A stretch of DNA of 49,925 bases from Pseudomonadota bacterium (lineage in GTDB: Bacteria > Pseudomonadota > Gammaproteobacteria > Steroidobacterales > Steroidobacteraceae): contig JAJYUL010000026.1 in the NCBI GenBank assembly GCA_021792555.1, positions 1-49,925 of the forward strand. Direction: 5' to 3'. Below, piece after piece: positions 7,452 through 20,086 of the stretch. Position 1 is the first letter of the stretch; each line of letters starts with the position of its first letter. Under the pieces are notes generated by a model. That model saw only the letters and a program-made list of their open reading frames with translations, was not told where the DNA came from and did no database searches. Both the position numbers and the translations under genes were made by a program.

Positions 7452-7463
7452 GGAGGTCAGAGG

Positions 7464-8252
7464 ATGCTCGAGGTGGTTCTGGTAGACGATGAGGCGGCTG
7501 CGCGCCGTGTTCTGCGCGAGTATTGCGCGCTGGAGCCGGATCTGAAGGTCGTGGGCGAGTACGGCGACGGGCGGACGGCCTTGGAGGCAATCCGCACACA
7601 CGTGCCGCACGTGCTGCTGCTTGACGTCAAGATGGAATCGCTGGACGGGATCGAGCTCGTTCGCTCGCTCGATGTGCGCACGCTGCCGTTGATCGTGTTT
7701 GTCACCGCCTATGATCATTATGCGCTCGAGGCGTTCGAGCTGAGCGCAGTGGATTATCTGCTCAAGCCGTTCGATCGGGAGCGGTTCCGGCACACCATCG
7801 ATCGTGTGCGACGACGGGTGGCGGCCGAGACGGCTGCGCAGCGGCGTGAGGTGCTGGAGGCACTGCTCGAGCGCATCGAGCGGGCGCAGCACGCGCGTAT
7901 CGATGCGATACCGCGCATTCTGGTGGGAACGGGCAGCGAACAAAGCATGCTGGACGTCGAACTGATTGAGCTCGCGACGGCAGAGCGCAATTACGTCCAG
8001 CTGACGGTGGGCCGCAAGACGTTTCCGGTGCGCGGCACGCTTCAGCAGACCGAGAAGACCCTGCAGGTGCTGCCGATTCTGCGCATCAGCCGCTCGCGTC
8101 TGGTGAACATGAACCATGTGCGCAGCGTCAGCCGCACGCCGCGGGGCGATTTCATTCTGGTGCTGGCGGGCGGCACGACCGTCACGAGCAGCGAGGGTTT
8201 CCGCGAGTCGGTCCGCCGGCACCTCGATCGCTTCCGCCTGCCGCCGGGCTGA
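7464..8252 (+). CDS. LytTR-family response regulator
   Basis: A 262-aa regulator. Receiver domain 1-120 with acidic pair D8/D9, phospho-acceptor D54 in LLLDVK, the conserved Thr in VFVTAYD and Lys in LLKPFD; then a LytTR DNA-binding domain from about residue 155 (ELATAERNYVQLTV to ISRSRLVNMNHV). It is the partner of the kinase encoded 12 nt upstream (AlgZ/AlgR or LytS/LytR-like). Targets are not evident; the downstream genes are on the opposite strand. Confidence 0.92.
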   Translation: MLEVVLVDDEAAARRVLREYCALEPDLKVVGEYGDGRTALEAIRTHVPHVLLLDVKMESLDGIELVRSLDVRTLPLIVFVTAYDHYALEAFELSAVDYLLKPFDRERFRHTIDRVRRRVAAETAAQRREVLEALLERIERAQHARIDAIPRILVGTGSEQSMLDVELIELATAERNYVQLTVGRKTFPVRGTLQQTEKTLQVLPILRISRSRLVNMNHVRSVSRTPRGDFILVLAGGTTVTSSEGFRESVRRHLDRFRLPPG

Positions 8253-8292
8253 GCGGGCACGGGATCGGCCGTTGCTGTGGCGTTCTGCGGGT

Positions 8293-8811
8293 TCAGCCGA
8301 GCGCGGCGGGATTGGCTCGCCAGATCGACCAGCTGAGGACCGTGGCAAAAGCCACCCAGCCGAGATAGGGCGCGAGGAGCAGCGCGGCGGGACGCTCGAT
8401 GCGCCAGAACGCCACCAGTGTCGCGCCGATCAGCACCAGCAGCAGGACGATCCATGCGAAGGCCGGCCCGCCGAGATGCCAGCGGAAGAACAGCCAGGAC
8501 CACAGGGCGTTGGCCACGAGCTGCGCGAGGAACAGGCCGATGGCTGCGGCGCGCGGGGGTGAACTGCGCCATACGCGCCAGAGCGCGAGGCCCATCAGGG
8601 AGTACAGCAGCGTCCAGACCGGACCGAAGAGCCACGAGGGCGGTGCCCAGGAGGGCTGAACGAGCCGCGCGTAGAACGCCGCCGCATCGACCGAGGCGAT
8701 TGCGCCGATCGCCTCCGTCAGGTACGCGAGCAGCAGGCTCGCCAGGAGCAAGGCGAGATCGCGCTGCAGCGAGCGGGCTCCTGGGGCGGTGTGCGACGCA
8801 CGGGGCGGCAT
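8293..8811 (-). CDS. tspO: TspO/MBR family protein
   Basis: A 172-aa protein with five transmembrane helices of the TspO/peripheral benzodiazepine receptor family, which bind porphyrins and respond to oxygen or stress signals. The family signature is clear: W-x-P-P in QPSWAPPSWLFGPVWTLLYSLMGLALW-like spacing, then ANALWSWLFFRW and the C-terminal PYLGWVAFATVLSW. The start was set at ATG 8811 because the frame further upstream is arginine/serine-rich and overlaps the next gene. It lies 31 nt downstream of the hydrolase gene, probably in one transcript. Confidence 0.88.
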   Translation of the reverse strand: MPPRASHTAPGARSLQRDLALLLASLLLAYLTEAIGAIASVDAAAFYARLVQPSWAPPSWLFGPVWTLLYSLMGLALWRVWRSSPPRAAAIGLFLAQLVANALWSWLFFRWHLGGPAFAWIVLLLVLIGATLVAFWRIERPAALLLAPYLGWVAFATVLSWSIWRANPAALG

Positions 8812-8842
8812 CGGCGCAGCCTGCGCCAGGGCCGCCCTCCGG

Positions 8843-9571
8843 TCAAGGCGGATGCGTCGGCGAGCCCGCTGTTTCCGGGGCGGATTCGGTGGAACCGCCG
8901 GGCCGTTGAGCGGCGCGCCGGGCCGCCTCGGCGTCGAAGTGCTGCTCGAACCAGCGCGCGGCGAGCCCCGCGACCTGCTCGAGGGCGCCGGGTTCGGCAA
9001 ACAGGTGGGTTGCCCCCGGCACGACCTCGAGCTCTGCTTCACAACGCAGACGGGCGAGCGCGCTACGGTTCAGATCCAGCACCTCGGGGTCATGACCGCC
9101 GACGATCAGCAGCGTGGGTGCGCGGACCTGTTCGAGCGCCTCGGCTGCGAGGTCTGGCCGGCCGCCGCGCGAGACGACGGCGGTGATCTGCGGCACCCGG
9201 GCCGCGGCGGCAAGCGCGGCGGCGGCGCCCGTGCTGGCACCAAAATAGCCGATCGGCAGGGTGTGAAGCTGTGCATGACGCTCGACCCAGGTGGTCACGG
9301 CGAGCAGGCGGTCCGTCAGCAGCGCAATATCGAAGCGCAGCCGCGCGGTCAGGACGTCGATCTCTTCTTCCTGCGCCGTGAGCAGATCGGCCAGGAGGGT
9401 TGCAACTGCATGGCGCGCGAATTGTTCCGCGACGTAGTTGTTGCGCGGGCTGAGCCGTCCGCTACCGCTGCCGTGGGCGAAGAGCACGATGCCGCGCGCG
9501 TCCTGCGGGACGCGCAATATGGCGCGCAGCGTCACGCTGGGAAGCTCAAGGGTAACTTCACGGCTCGGCAT
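8843..9571 (-). CDS. alpha/beta hydrolase, dienelactone hydrolase-like
   Basis: A 242-aa alpha/beta hydrolase. Oxyanion region LFAHGSGSG near the N-terminus, nucleophile elbow G-A-S-T-G, catalytic Asp in VGGHDPEVL and His in PGATHLF, so the triad looks complete. Proteins of this type often sit beside phosphoribosyltransferase domains or act on small esters; the substrate is unknown. The start at 9571 (MPSREVTLELP) fits the first beta strand; a start at 9622 would add 17 residues. It precedes tspO. Confidence 0.8.
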   Translation of the reverse strand: MPSREVTLELPSVTLRAILRVPQDARGIVLFAHGSGSGRLSPRNNYVAEQFARHAVATLLADLLTAQEEEIDVLTARLRFDIALLTDRLLAVTTWVERHAQLHTLPIGYFGASTGAAAALAAAARVPQITAVVSRGGRPDLAAEALEQVRAPTLLIVGGHDPEVLDLNRSALARLRCEAELEVVPGATHLFAEPGALEQVAGLAARWFEQHFDAEAARRAAQRPGGSTESAPETAGSPTHPP

Positions 9572-9634
9572 GGAGCGCGGCGACGGGGATGCGAACGGAC
9601 GGTGAGTGCGCACGGGGTGCATCAGCCTCGGCGG

Positions 9635-9907
9635 CTACCGATGGCGGCGGGGTCCGCCCGCGCGCGCCCGCTCCTGGGCTTCATTGACGCGCAACGGGCG
9701 TCCGCCGAGGTTCTTGCCGTTGAGCCCATCGATCGCGCGGGCGGCCTCGAAGCTCGGCATCTCGACGAACGCGAATCCGCGGGACTGGCCGGTCTGCTGG
9801 TCGGTGACGATCTTGATGGACTGCACGGTGCCATATTGCGCGAACAGCTCGCGAAGCGACTGCTCGGTGGCCGAGAACGGCAGATTGCCGACATAAATCT
9901 TGGTCAT
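9635..9907 (-). CDS. RRM-domain RNA-binding protein
   Basis: A 90-aa single-domain RNA recognition motif protein, like the cold-inducible Rbp proteins of cyanobacteria and proteobacteria. RNP2 is IYVGNL (4-9) and RNP1 RGFAFVEM (43-50), with the aromatic residues that stack on RNA bases; the tail is Arg/Gly-rich. It binds RNA, probably as a chaperone. It is divergent from the archease-rtcB operon, so RNA-related genes face each other across a 339-bp region. Confidence 0.93.
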   Translation of the reverse strand: MTKIYVGNLPFSATEQSLRELFAQYGTVQSIKIVTDQQTGQSRGFAFVEMPSFEAARAIDGLNGKNLGGRPLRVNEAQERARAGGPRRHR

Positions 9908-10246
9908 GCTGATTACTCCAGAAGACTCATCGGGACGCCCGAACGGTATTCAGTCCCGTGCGCGACGGTGCATCCGAGAGGCCGTCGGGTCTGGCCTTTC
10001 ACCTAAGAGCCGGCTTTGCCCGAGCACCCCCATCGTTGCGACGCACGGCACCGCAGGCGGACCGCGAGGGTGCGGCGGCGCCCATGGGCACTGCGCCTGC
10101 CGATATCCTCATCCGCCGCGACGGCGCGCGTTATCGTTATTTGTACCGATGATGCGTCGGTGCGTAGTGTTCCGGATGCACTGCGCCGGAGCATTTGCTC
10201 ATGATTGCGCTCGAGGGCCAGCGAGCGACTCGCCCGACGAGATGCC
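9908..10246. other. 339-bp divergent intergenic region
   Basis: Promoter region between the RRM gene (minus) and archease (plus). I see no gene and no clear operator. A long 5' leader for the RRM gene is plausible but unproven. Confidence 0.4.
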
Positions 10247-10663
10247 ATGAGCGCGCATTGGGAGCACTTCGCGCACGAAGCCGATGTGGGCGTGCGCGGG
10301 ATCGGGCCGAGCAAGCCGGAGGCCTTCGAGCAGGCTGCGCTCGCGATGACCGCCATCGTGGCCGATCCGGCGGCGGTGCGGCCCGCCGAGCGGGTGCACA
10401 TCGAGTGCGAGGCGCCCGACGATGAGCTGCTGCTTGCGGAGTGGCTGAACCGTCTGATCTACGAAATGGCGACGCGCCACATGCTGTTCGGCCGCTTCGC
10501 GATCGAGCTCGGACCGGGATGGCTGCGCGGCACGGCCTGGGGCGAGCGCCTCGATCCGAAGCGGCATGACCCGGCGGTGGAGGTCAAGGGCGCCACGTAC
10601 ACCGCGCTGCGCGTGGGGCAGGAAAACGGTGCCTGGATCGCCCAGACCGTGGTGGATGTGTGA
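10247..10663 (+). CDS. archease, RtcB ligase activator
   Basis: A 138-aa archease: HEADVGVRGIG near the N-terminus contains the conserved Asp/His-region used in metal binding, and DELLLAEWLNRLIYE and KGATYTALRV are typical of the family. Archease helps RtcB turn over by promoting guanylylation. The start at ATG 10247 is supported by the family's N-terminus (MSAHWEHFAHEADVG). The rtcB start lies 4 nt after its stop, making an operon. Confidence 0.92.
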   Translation: MSAHWEHFAHEADVGVRGIGPSKPEAFEQAALAMTAIVADPAAVRPAERVHIECEAPDDELLLAEWLNRLIYEMATRHMLFGRFAIELGPGWLRGTAWGERLDPKRHDPAVEVKGATYTALRVGQENGAWIAQTVVDV

Positions 10664-10667
10664 GGTC

Positions 10668-12086
10668 ATGGAGCTCTCGCTTCTCACCCGCCGGACCGAA
10701 TACGAATGGGAGATCCCCCGGCGGGGCGCGATGCGCGTGCCGGCGGTGATCTTCGCCAGCGAGGCGCTGGTTGAGCGCATGGACCGCAAGGTCTACGAGC
10801 AGGCGGTGAATGTGGCGATGCTGCCGGGCATCGTGGGGGCCTCGTACGTGATGCCGGATGCGCACTGGGGCTACGGATTCCCGATCGGCGGTGTCGCGGC
10901 GTTCGATGCGGACGAGGGCGGGGTGATCTCCGCCGGCGGGGTCGGCTTCGATATCTCCTGCGGCGTGCGCTGCCTGCTCACCGGGGTGAAGAGCGCCGAG
11001 GTGCGGGCGGTGCAGCACGAGCTCGCCGATGCGCTCTATGGGCAAATCCCCGCCGGCGTCGGCAGCACGGGGAGCATTCAGCTCGGGGTGTCCGAGACCG
11101 ACGCTATGCTCGCCGGCGGGGCACGGTGGGCTGTGCAGAGCGGCTGGGGCGAGGCGCGCGATCTGGAGCGAATCGAGGAGGGCGGACAGATGGCCGGCGC
11201 CGAGCCCGCGGCGGTTTCCGCACGCGCCAAGCAGCGGCAGATGGATGAGATGGGCACGCTCGGCAGCGGCAATCACTACCTGGAGGTGCAGCGTGTGTCG
11301 GCAATCTTCGACGCTGCGCTCGCGCAGCAGTTCGGTCTCCAGACCGACGACGTCGTGGTGATGATCCACTGCGGATCGCGCGGTCTCGGCCATCAGATCG
11401 GCACGGAGTTCCTCAAGCGGATGGCCGAGACCGCAGCGGAGCACGGGATCGTGCTTGCTGACCGGGAGCTCGCCTGCGCACCCATCCGCAGCGAGCTCGG
11501 ACAGCGTTACCTCGGGGCCATGCGCGCGGCGATCAACTGTGCGCTCGCCAATCGGCAGATTCTGACCCATCTGGTGCGCAGGGTATTCGCCGAGCTTCTG
11601 CCGCAGGCGGCGCTGGCGCTGCTCTACGACGTGTCGCACAACACGTGCAAGCTCGAGCGGCACGGGGCGCGCACCCTGTATGTTCACCGCAAGGGCGCCA
11701 CGCGCGCATTCGGCCCGGGCCATCCGCAGCTGCCGGCGGCGCTGCAAGCGGCCGGGCAGCCGGTGTTGATCGGCGGTTCGATGGGCACGGGATCGTACAT
11801 TCTGGCGGGGACGTCGGAGTCGGAAGAGCGCGCCTTCAGCTCGGCCTGTCACGGGGCGGGTCGCGCGATGAGCCGTCATCAGGCGTCGCGCACGTGGCGA
11901 GGCCGGGAGGTGATCGAGGCGCTCGCGGCACGCGGCATCATCGTCCGGAGCCCCTCCATGCGGGGCGTCGCGGAGGAGGCCCCCGAGGCGTACAAGGACG
12001 TCGCAGAGGTGGTGGATGCGGCCGATGCCGCGGGGCTCGCGCGCAAGGTGGCGCGCGTGGAGCCGCTGATCTGCATCAAGGGGTAG
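10668..12086 (+). CDS. rtcB: RNA-splicing ligase RtcB
   Basis: A 472-aa GTP/Mn-dependent RNA ligase joining 2',3'-cyclic phosphate (or 3'-phosphate) and 5'-OH ends. Metal ligands and active-site residues are visible: D64 in MPDAHWGYG, C98 in GFDISCGVR, H203 in GSGNHYLEV, H234 in MIHCGSRGLGHQ, H324 in YDVSHNTCK, and the guanylylated H395 in SSACHGAGRAMSR. Start ATG 10668 follows GTGAGGTC. It follows archease directly and precedes the CapA-like gene by 4 nt. No RtcA or RtcR gene is nearby. Confidence 0.95.
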   Translation: MELSLLTRRTEYEWEIPRRGAMRVPAVIFASEALVERMDRKVYEQAVNVAMLPGIVGASYVMPDAHWGYGFPIGGVAAFDADEGGVISAGGVGFDISCGVRCLLTGVKSAEVRAVQHELADALYGQIPAGVGSTGSIQLGVSETDAMLAGGARWAVQSGWGEARDLERIEEGGQMAGAEPAAVSARAKQRQMDEMGTLGSGNHYLEVQRVSAIFDAALAQQFGLQTDDVVVMIHCGSRGLGHQIGTEFLKRMAETAAEHGIVLADRELACAPIRSELGQRYLGAMRAAINCALANRQILTHLVRRVFAELLPQAALALLYDVSHNTCKLERHGARTLYVHRKGATRAFGPGHPQLPAALQAAGQPVLIGGSMGTGSYILAGTSESEERAFSSACHGAGRAMSRHQASRTWRGREVIEALAARGIIVRSPSMRGVAEEAPEAYKDVAEVVDAADAAGLARKVARVEPLICIKG

Positions 12087-12090
12087 GGAA

Positions 12091-13302
12091 ATGCCGGTCC
12101 CCGACGATGCAATGCGCGGCTCGGCGGCGCGGGCGGTGACGCCCAGCCCGAGCGAGGCGCCTGACCCGGCCGCGGCCGCGAGCGCAGGCGTGAGCGAGCC
12201 GCTCGCCCGCCTGTTTCTCTGCGGCGATGTGATGAGCGGCCGGGGTATCGACCAGATTCTTCCCAGGCCGAGCGAACCGAGGCTGTTCGAGCCGTTCGTA
12301 CGCTCAGCGGTGGAGTACGTGCAGCTCGCCGAGAGCGTTTCCGGCCCGCTGCCGCGGCGGGTCGAGAGCGGGTACATCTGGGGGGCGGCGCTCGGAGTGC
12401 TGAGCGAGTTTGATCCGCACGTGCGTATCGTCAACCTCGAGACGGCCGTCACGCGCAGCACGCGAGCGTGTCCGGGCAAGCAGATCCATTACCGAATGCA
12501 CCCGGCCAACATCAGCGCACTCGCGGCGGCGCGCATAGATTGCTGCGTGCTCGCCAACAATCACGTGCTCGACTGGGGCGAGGAGGGTCTGCAGGAGACG
12601 CTGACGGTGCTGCATCATGCGGGCATAGCCACCGCCGGCGCCGGAGCCGATGAGGATGCGGCCGGGCAGCCGGCGGTTCTGCCCTGCGCCGCGGGCACTC
12701 GCGTGCTGGTGTTCGGCGTGGCCGTGGCGAGCAGCGGCGTGCCGCGCAACTGGCGGGCCGGTGAGGACCGGCCGGGGGTCAACTGGCTGGCGCGCCCGTC
12801 CGTGGAGGCCGCGGAGCGGCTCGCCCGGCGGATTGCCGTGCACCGACGGCCCGGGGACCAGGTGGTCGTGTCCATCCACTGGGGCGGTAACTGGGGCTAC
12901 CCGGTGCAGCGGCAGGAGCGGCGCTTTGCCCACTGGCTCATCGATCATGCCGCGGTCGATCTGGTGCACGGGCACTCCTCGCACCATCCGAGGGGCCTGG
13001 AGGTGCACCGGGACCGGCTGATCCTGTATGGATGCGGTGACTTCCTCAACGACTACGAGGGCATCGGCGGCTACGATTCGTTCCGGCCCGAACTGACCCT
13101 GATGTACCTGCCGGTGCTCGACTCGGCCTCGGGGACGCTGCGGCGTGCGAGGCTCGTGCCGCTGCGCATCCGGCGCTTTCAGCTGCAGAGCGCCGCGCCG
13201 CAGGAGGCCGAGTGGCTCACGGACACCCTGGATCGGGAGAGCCGCGGCTGGGGCACGCGGGTGCGCCTCGAGCCCGACGGCACCCTGGCGGTGCAATGGT
13301 GA
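12091..13302 (+). CDS. CapA-like metallophosphatase family protein
   Basis: A 403-aa protein of the PGA_cap (poly-gamma-glutamate CapA) family, a calcineurin-like metallophosphatase fold. Motifs: FLCGDVMSGRGID (metal-binding Asp), IVNLETAVT, CCVLANNHVLDWG (Asn-His), VVSIHWGGNWG, and VDLVHGHSSHHPRGLEV. There is no signal peptide or membrane anchor, unlike capsule CapA proteins, so a cytoplasmic role is likely. It follows rtcB by 4 nt with a good ribosome site (AGGGGTAGGGAA), which suggests a job linked to RNA ends or nucleotide phosphates rather than capsule (inference). Confidence 0.85.
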   Translation: MPVPDDAMRGSAARAVTPSPSEAPDPAAAASAGVSEPLARLFLCGDVMSGRGIDQILPRPSEPRLFEPFVRSAVEYVQLAESVSGPLPRRVESGYIWGAALGVLSEFDPHVRIVNLETAVTRSTRACPGKQIHYRMHPANISALAAARIDCCVLANNHVLDWGEEGLQETLTVLHHAGIATAGAGADEDAAGQPAVLPCAAGTRVLVFGVAVASSGVPRNWRAGEDRPGVNWLARPSVEAAERLARRIAVHRRPGDQVVVSIHWGGNWGYPVQRQERRFAHWLIDHAAVDLVHGHSSHHPRGLEVHRDRLILYGCGDFLNDYEGIGGYDSFRPELTLMYLPVLDSASGTLRRARLVPLRIRRFQLQSAAPQEAEWLTDTLDRESRGWGTRVRLEPDGTLAVQW

Positions 13303-13327
13303 GCGGCGCGCCCGTCTGAGCAGTCCT

Positions 13328-17523
<4,196 letters not shown>

Positions 17524-17527
<4 letters not shown>

Positions 17528-19605
17528 GCGGGTGGACCGAGCAGGAAGGCACCGCGCTGCCGCTGGGAGCGACCTGGTGCGAGGAGGCACAGGCGTGGAA
17601 TTTTGCGCTCTATTCGAAGCATGCCGATGCGGTGACGCTGCTCCTTTATGGCGAGGATGATCTGGCGCAGCCGCTGCTCGCGCGGCGCATGGATTATCTG
17701 CACAACAAGTCAGGCCGCATCTGGCACTGCCGGGTTGCCGCTGCCGCCGCGCGCGCCGCCCGCTACTATGCCTATTCGGTGAGCGGACCACGCGCTGACG
17801 GCGGGTTCGAGCGCCATACCTTCGATCCCGAGAAGGTTCTGTTCGACCCGTATGCCTGTTCGCTTTTCTTCCCGCCTGCCTTCGAGCGCGCCGCGGCGCG
17901 CCGGCCGGGCTCGAACGCCGGCAAGGCACCGCTCGGGCGGCTGCCCGAGCCGCGGGACGGGTTCGATTGGGGCGGGGATCGCCGCCCGCGGCACGAGTCG
18001 GATCTCGTGATTTACGAGCTGCACGTGGGCGGATTCACGCGCGGGGCGCAGTCCGGCGTCGCCGAGAGCCGCCGCGGGACCTTCGGCGGCGTGATCGAGA
18101 AGATTCCCTATCTGCGCGAGCTCGGGATCACGGCCGTCGAGCTGATGCCGGTGTTCCAGTTCGATCCCCAGGAGGGCAATTTCTGGGGCTACATGCCGCT
18201 TAGCTTCTTCGCCCCGCACCACGGGTACGCAAGCGGCGAGGGCGAGTGCCGGCCGCGTGATGAGTTCCGGGCGATGATCAGGGCGCTGCATGCGGCGGAC
18301 ATCGAGGTGATCCTGGACGTGGTGTACAACCACACCGGCGAAGGCGATGAGAACGGGCCGCTCTACAGCTACAAAGGCATCGACAACAGCACGTATTATC
18401 TGCTGTCCCGGGGCGGGCGGATGTACGAGAATTTCTCCGGCACCGGAAACACGCTGCACTGCGCCAACCGCTACGTGCGCAAGCTGATCATGGACAGTCT
18501 GCGCTACTGGGTGCGCGAGATGCATGTCGATGGGTTCCGATTCGATCTCGCCTCGGTGTTCGCCCGCAACGCCGACGGGTCGCTCAATACCGCCGATCCG
18601 CCGATCTTCGGCGACATTCTTTCCGATCCGCAGCTCGCCGACGTGCGGCTCATTGCCGAACCATGGGACGCCGCCGGGACGTATCAGCTGGGACGGGGTT
18701 TCCCGGCGACGCGCTGGCTGCAGTGGAACGGCCGCTTCCGGGACGACATACGGCGTTTCGTGCGCGGCGATGCCGCTCTGGTCCCGGCGCTGATGCAGCG
18801 GCTCTACGGGAGCGATGATCTCTTTCCGGACGATCTCGCCAACGCGTTTCACGCCTATCAGAGCGTGAATTTCGTGACGGTCCACGACGGGTTCACGCTC
18901 TATGACCTTCTCTCCTACGACCGCAAGCGCAACGAGGCGAACGGCCATGCGAACATGGACGGCATCGAGGAGAACTTCAGCGGCAACTGCGGCTGGGAGG
19001 GCGATGAGGGCGTGCCACAGGCGGTTGTGCGGCTGCGCCGGCGGCAGGCGAAGAACTTCTGCGCGCTGCTGCTGCTCGCAAACGGCACTCCGATGCTGCG
19101 CGCAGGCGACGAGTTTCTCCAGACCCAGCGCGGGAACAACAACCCCTACAACCAGGACAACGAGACGACTTGGCTCGACTGGCGGCTGGCGCGCGAGAAC
19201 GCGGAGATCGTGCGCTTCTTCCGCTTGATGATCCGCTTCCGCAAGGCGCATCCCTCCCTGTGCCGCAGCCGCTTCTGGCGGGAGGATGTGCGCTGGTTCG
19301 GCACCGGGCGCGAGGTCGACATGGGCGCGCGGTCTCACGCCCTCGCGGTGTACCTTCGCGGGCAGTCCCAGCGCGACGGGGATCTGTACCTGATGATCAA
19401 CGGTTCGGAACGCGAACAGCGCTTCGTGATCCAGGTTGCAGCCGATGCACCGTGGCGGCGCGTGATCGACACCGGGCTCAAAGCCCCGGAGGACTTCGCA
19501 GAGCAGGCCGAGCAGGTGGCGATCTGCGAATCGCAATACCGCCTCGGTGCCCATGCGATCGCGGTGCTGGCGAGCGGTCCGCGGGCCCGCGCGGCAGGGG
19601 CCTGA
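17524..19605 (+). CDS. glgX: glycogen debranching enzyme GlgX
   Basis: A 693-aa GH13 isoamylase-type debranching enzyme that hydrolyses alpha-1,6 branches of limit dextrins. An N-terminal CBM48-like domain (about 1-130) precedes the TIM barrel with VVYNHTGEG, the nucleophile Asp in GFRFDLASV, the acid/base Glu in LIAEPWD and the third acid in FVTVHDG; also AGDEFLQTQRGNNNPYNQDNE, typical of GlgX. The start at 17524 overlaps the glgP stop by 4 nt. A hairpin at 19610-19629 follows the stop. Confidence 0.95.
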
Positions 19606-19609
19606 TCAG

Positions 19610-19629
19610 CCCGCTGGGGCAACAGCGGG
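19610..19629. terminator. hairpin after glgX
   Basis: CCCGCTG (19610-19616), loop gggcaa, CAGCGGG (19623-19629): a 7-bp perfect stem starting 4 nt after the glgX stop and 15 nt before the stop of the convergent small gene. Probably a bidirectional terminator, though without a T-tract. Confidence 0.45.
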
Positions 19630-19643
19630 GTCGGCGCCGGCGC

Positions 19644-19889
19644 TCAAGAGCGTGCGCCGGCCGATTGTGCGGGGCGCATCGTGTACGGGTTGAGCGCTAG
19701 GCGCGCCTCGGCCCAGGGACGCAGCAGATGCGCGAGCAGTTCCAGGTCATTGGCCACGACCAGAGGATCCCGCTCGAGCGCGCCGTGCAGCGCCGTCTTC
19801 AGCCAGTCGCTGAAGGCCGGATGCGCGAGCGCACTGCGGATGTGCGCCTCGCTGCGAAGGACGTCGATGGTGGAGGGGTGGTGTTTCAT
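19644..19889 (-). CDS. small conserved-looking protein, last gene of dab operon
   Basis: An 81-aa, mainly helical soluble protein (MKHHPSTIDVLRSEAHIRSA...). I do not recognise a family. It has a good ribosome site (GGAG, 8 nt before ATG 19889), and its ATG overlaps the stop of the 66-aa gene upstream (ATGA). The chain dabB-dabA-66 aa-81 aa implies co-expression with the inorganic-carbon pump. Whether it is a subunit, a regulator or unrelated is unknown. Confidence 0.65.
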   Translation of the reverse strand: MKHHPSTIDVLRSEAHIRSALAHPAFSDWLKTALHGALERDPLVVANDLELLAHLLRPWAEARLALNPYTMRPAQSAGARS

Positions 19890-20086
19890 TGCATCGTCTC
19901 CAGATTTCGACTTAAGAGGTGAGTCTCACGATTGCGCCGGCGACATTCGGCCGCATCCTCCGCCGAGACGGGATTCGGGACGTGCTGTCCTTCGGCCGAG
20001 AGGGTCTCGGGCGCGGATGAGGGTGACCGGCGGCGGCGGGGGCGGCTCTCGTGCGCGCCGGTGAGGCGTGCGTGGGCTTTCAGCAT
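19886..20086 (-). CDS. 66-aa small ORF linking dabA and the 81-aa gene
   Basis: A 66-codon ORF starting MLKAHARLTGAHESR, Arg/Ser-rich in the middle and ending RNRETHLLSRNLETMQ. Its ATG (20086) overlaps the dabA stop by 7 nt and is preceded by GGAG at a good distance; its TGA overlaps the ATG of the next gene. This unbroken coupling is the main reason to accept it, since the composition is not distinctive. No family recognised. Confidence 0.45.
   Translation of the reverse strand: MLKAHARLTGAHESRPRRRRSPSSAPETLSAEGQHVPNPVSAEDAAECRRRNRETHLLSRNLETMQ

Noticed and set aside
6893-8348. 484-codon minus frame opposite the sensor kinase and regulator
   Set aside because: It is antisense to two well-supported genes and has a His/Arg/Gln-rich shadow composition.
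10584-12479. 631-codon minus frame opposite rtcB
   Set aside because: RtcB on the plus strand has all catalytic residues; the minus frame has no recognisable domain.
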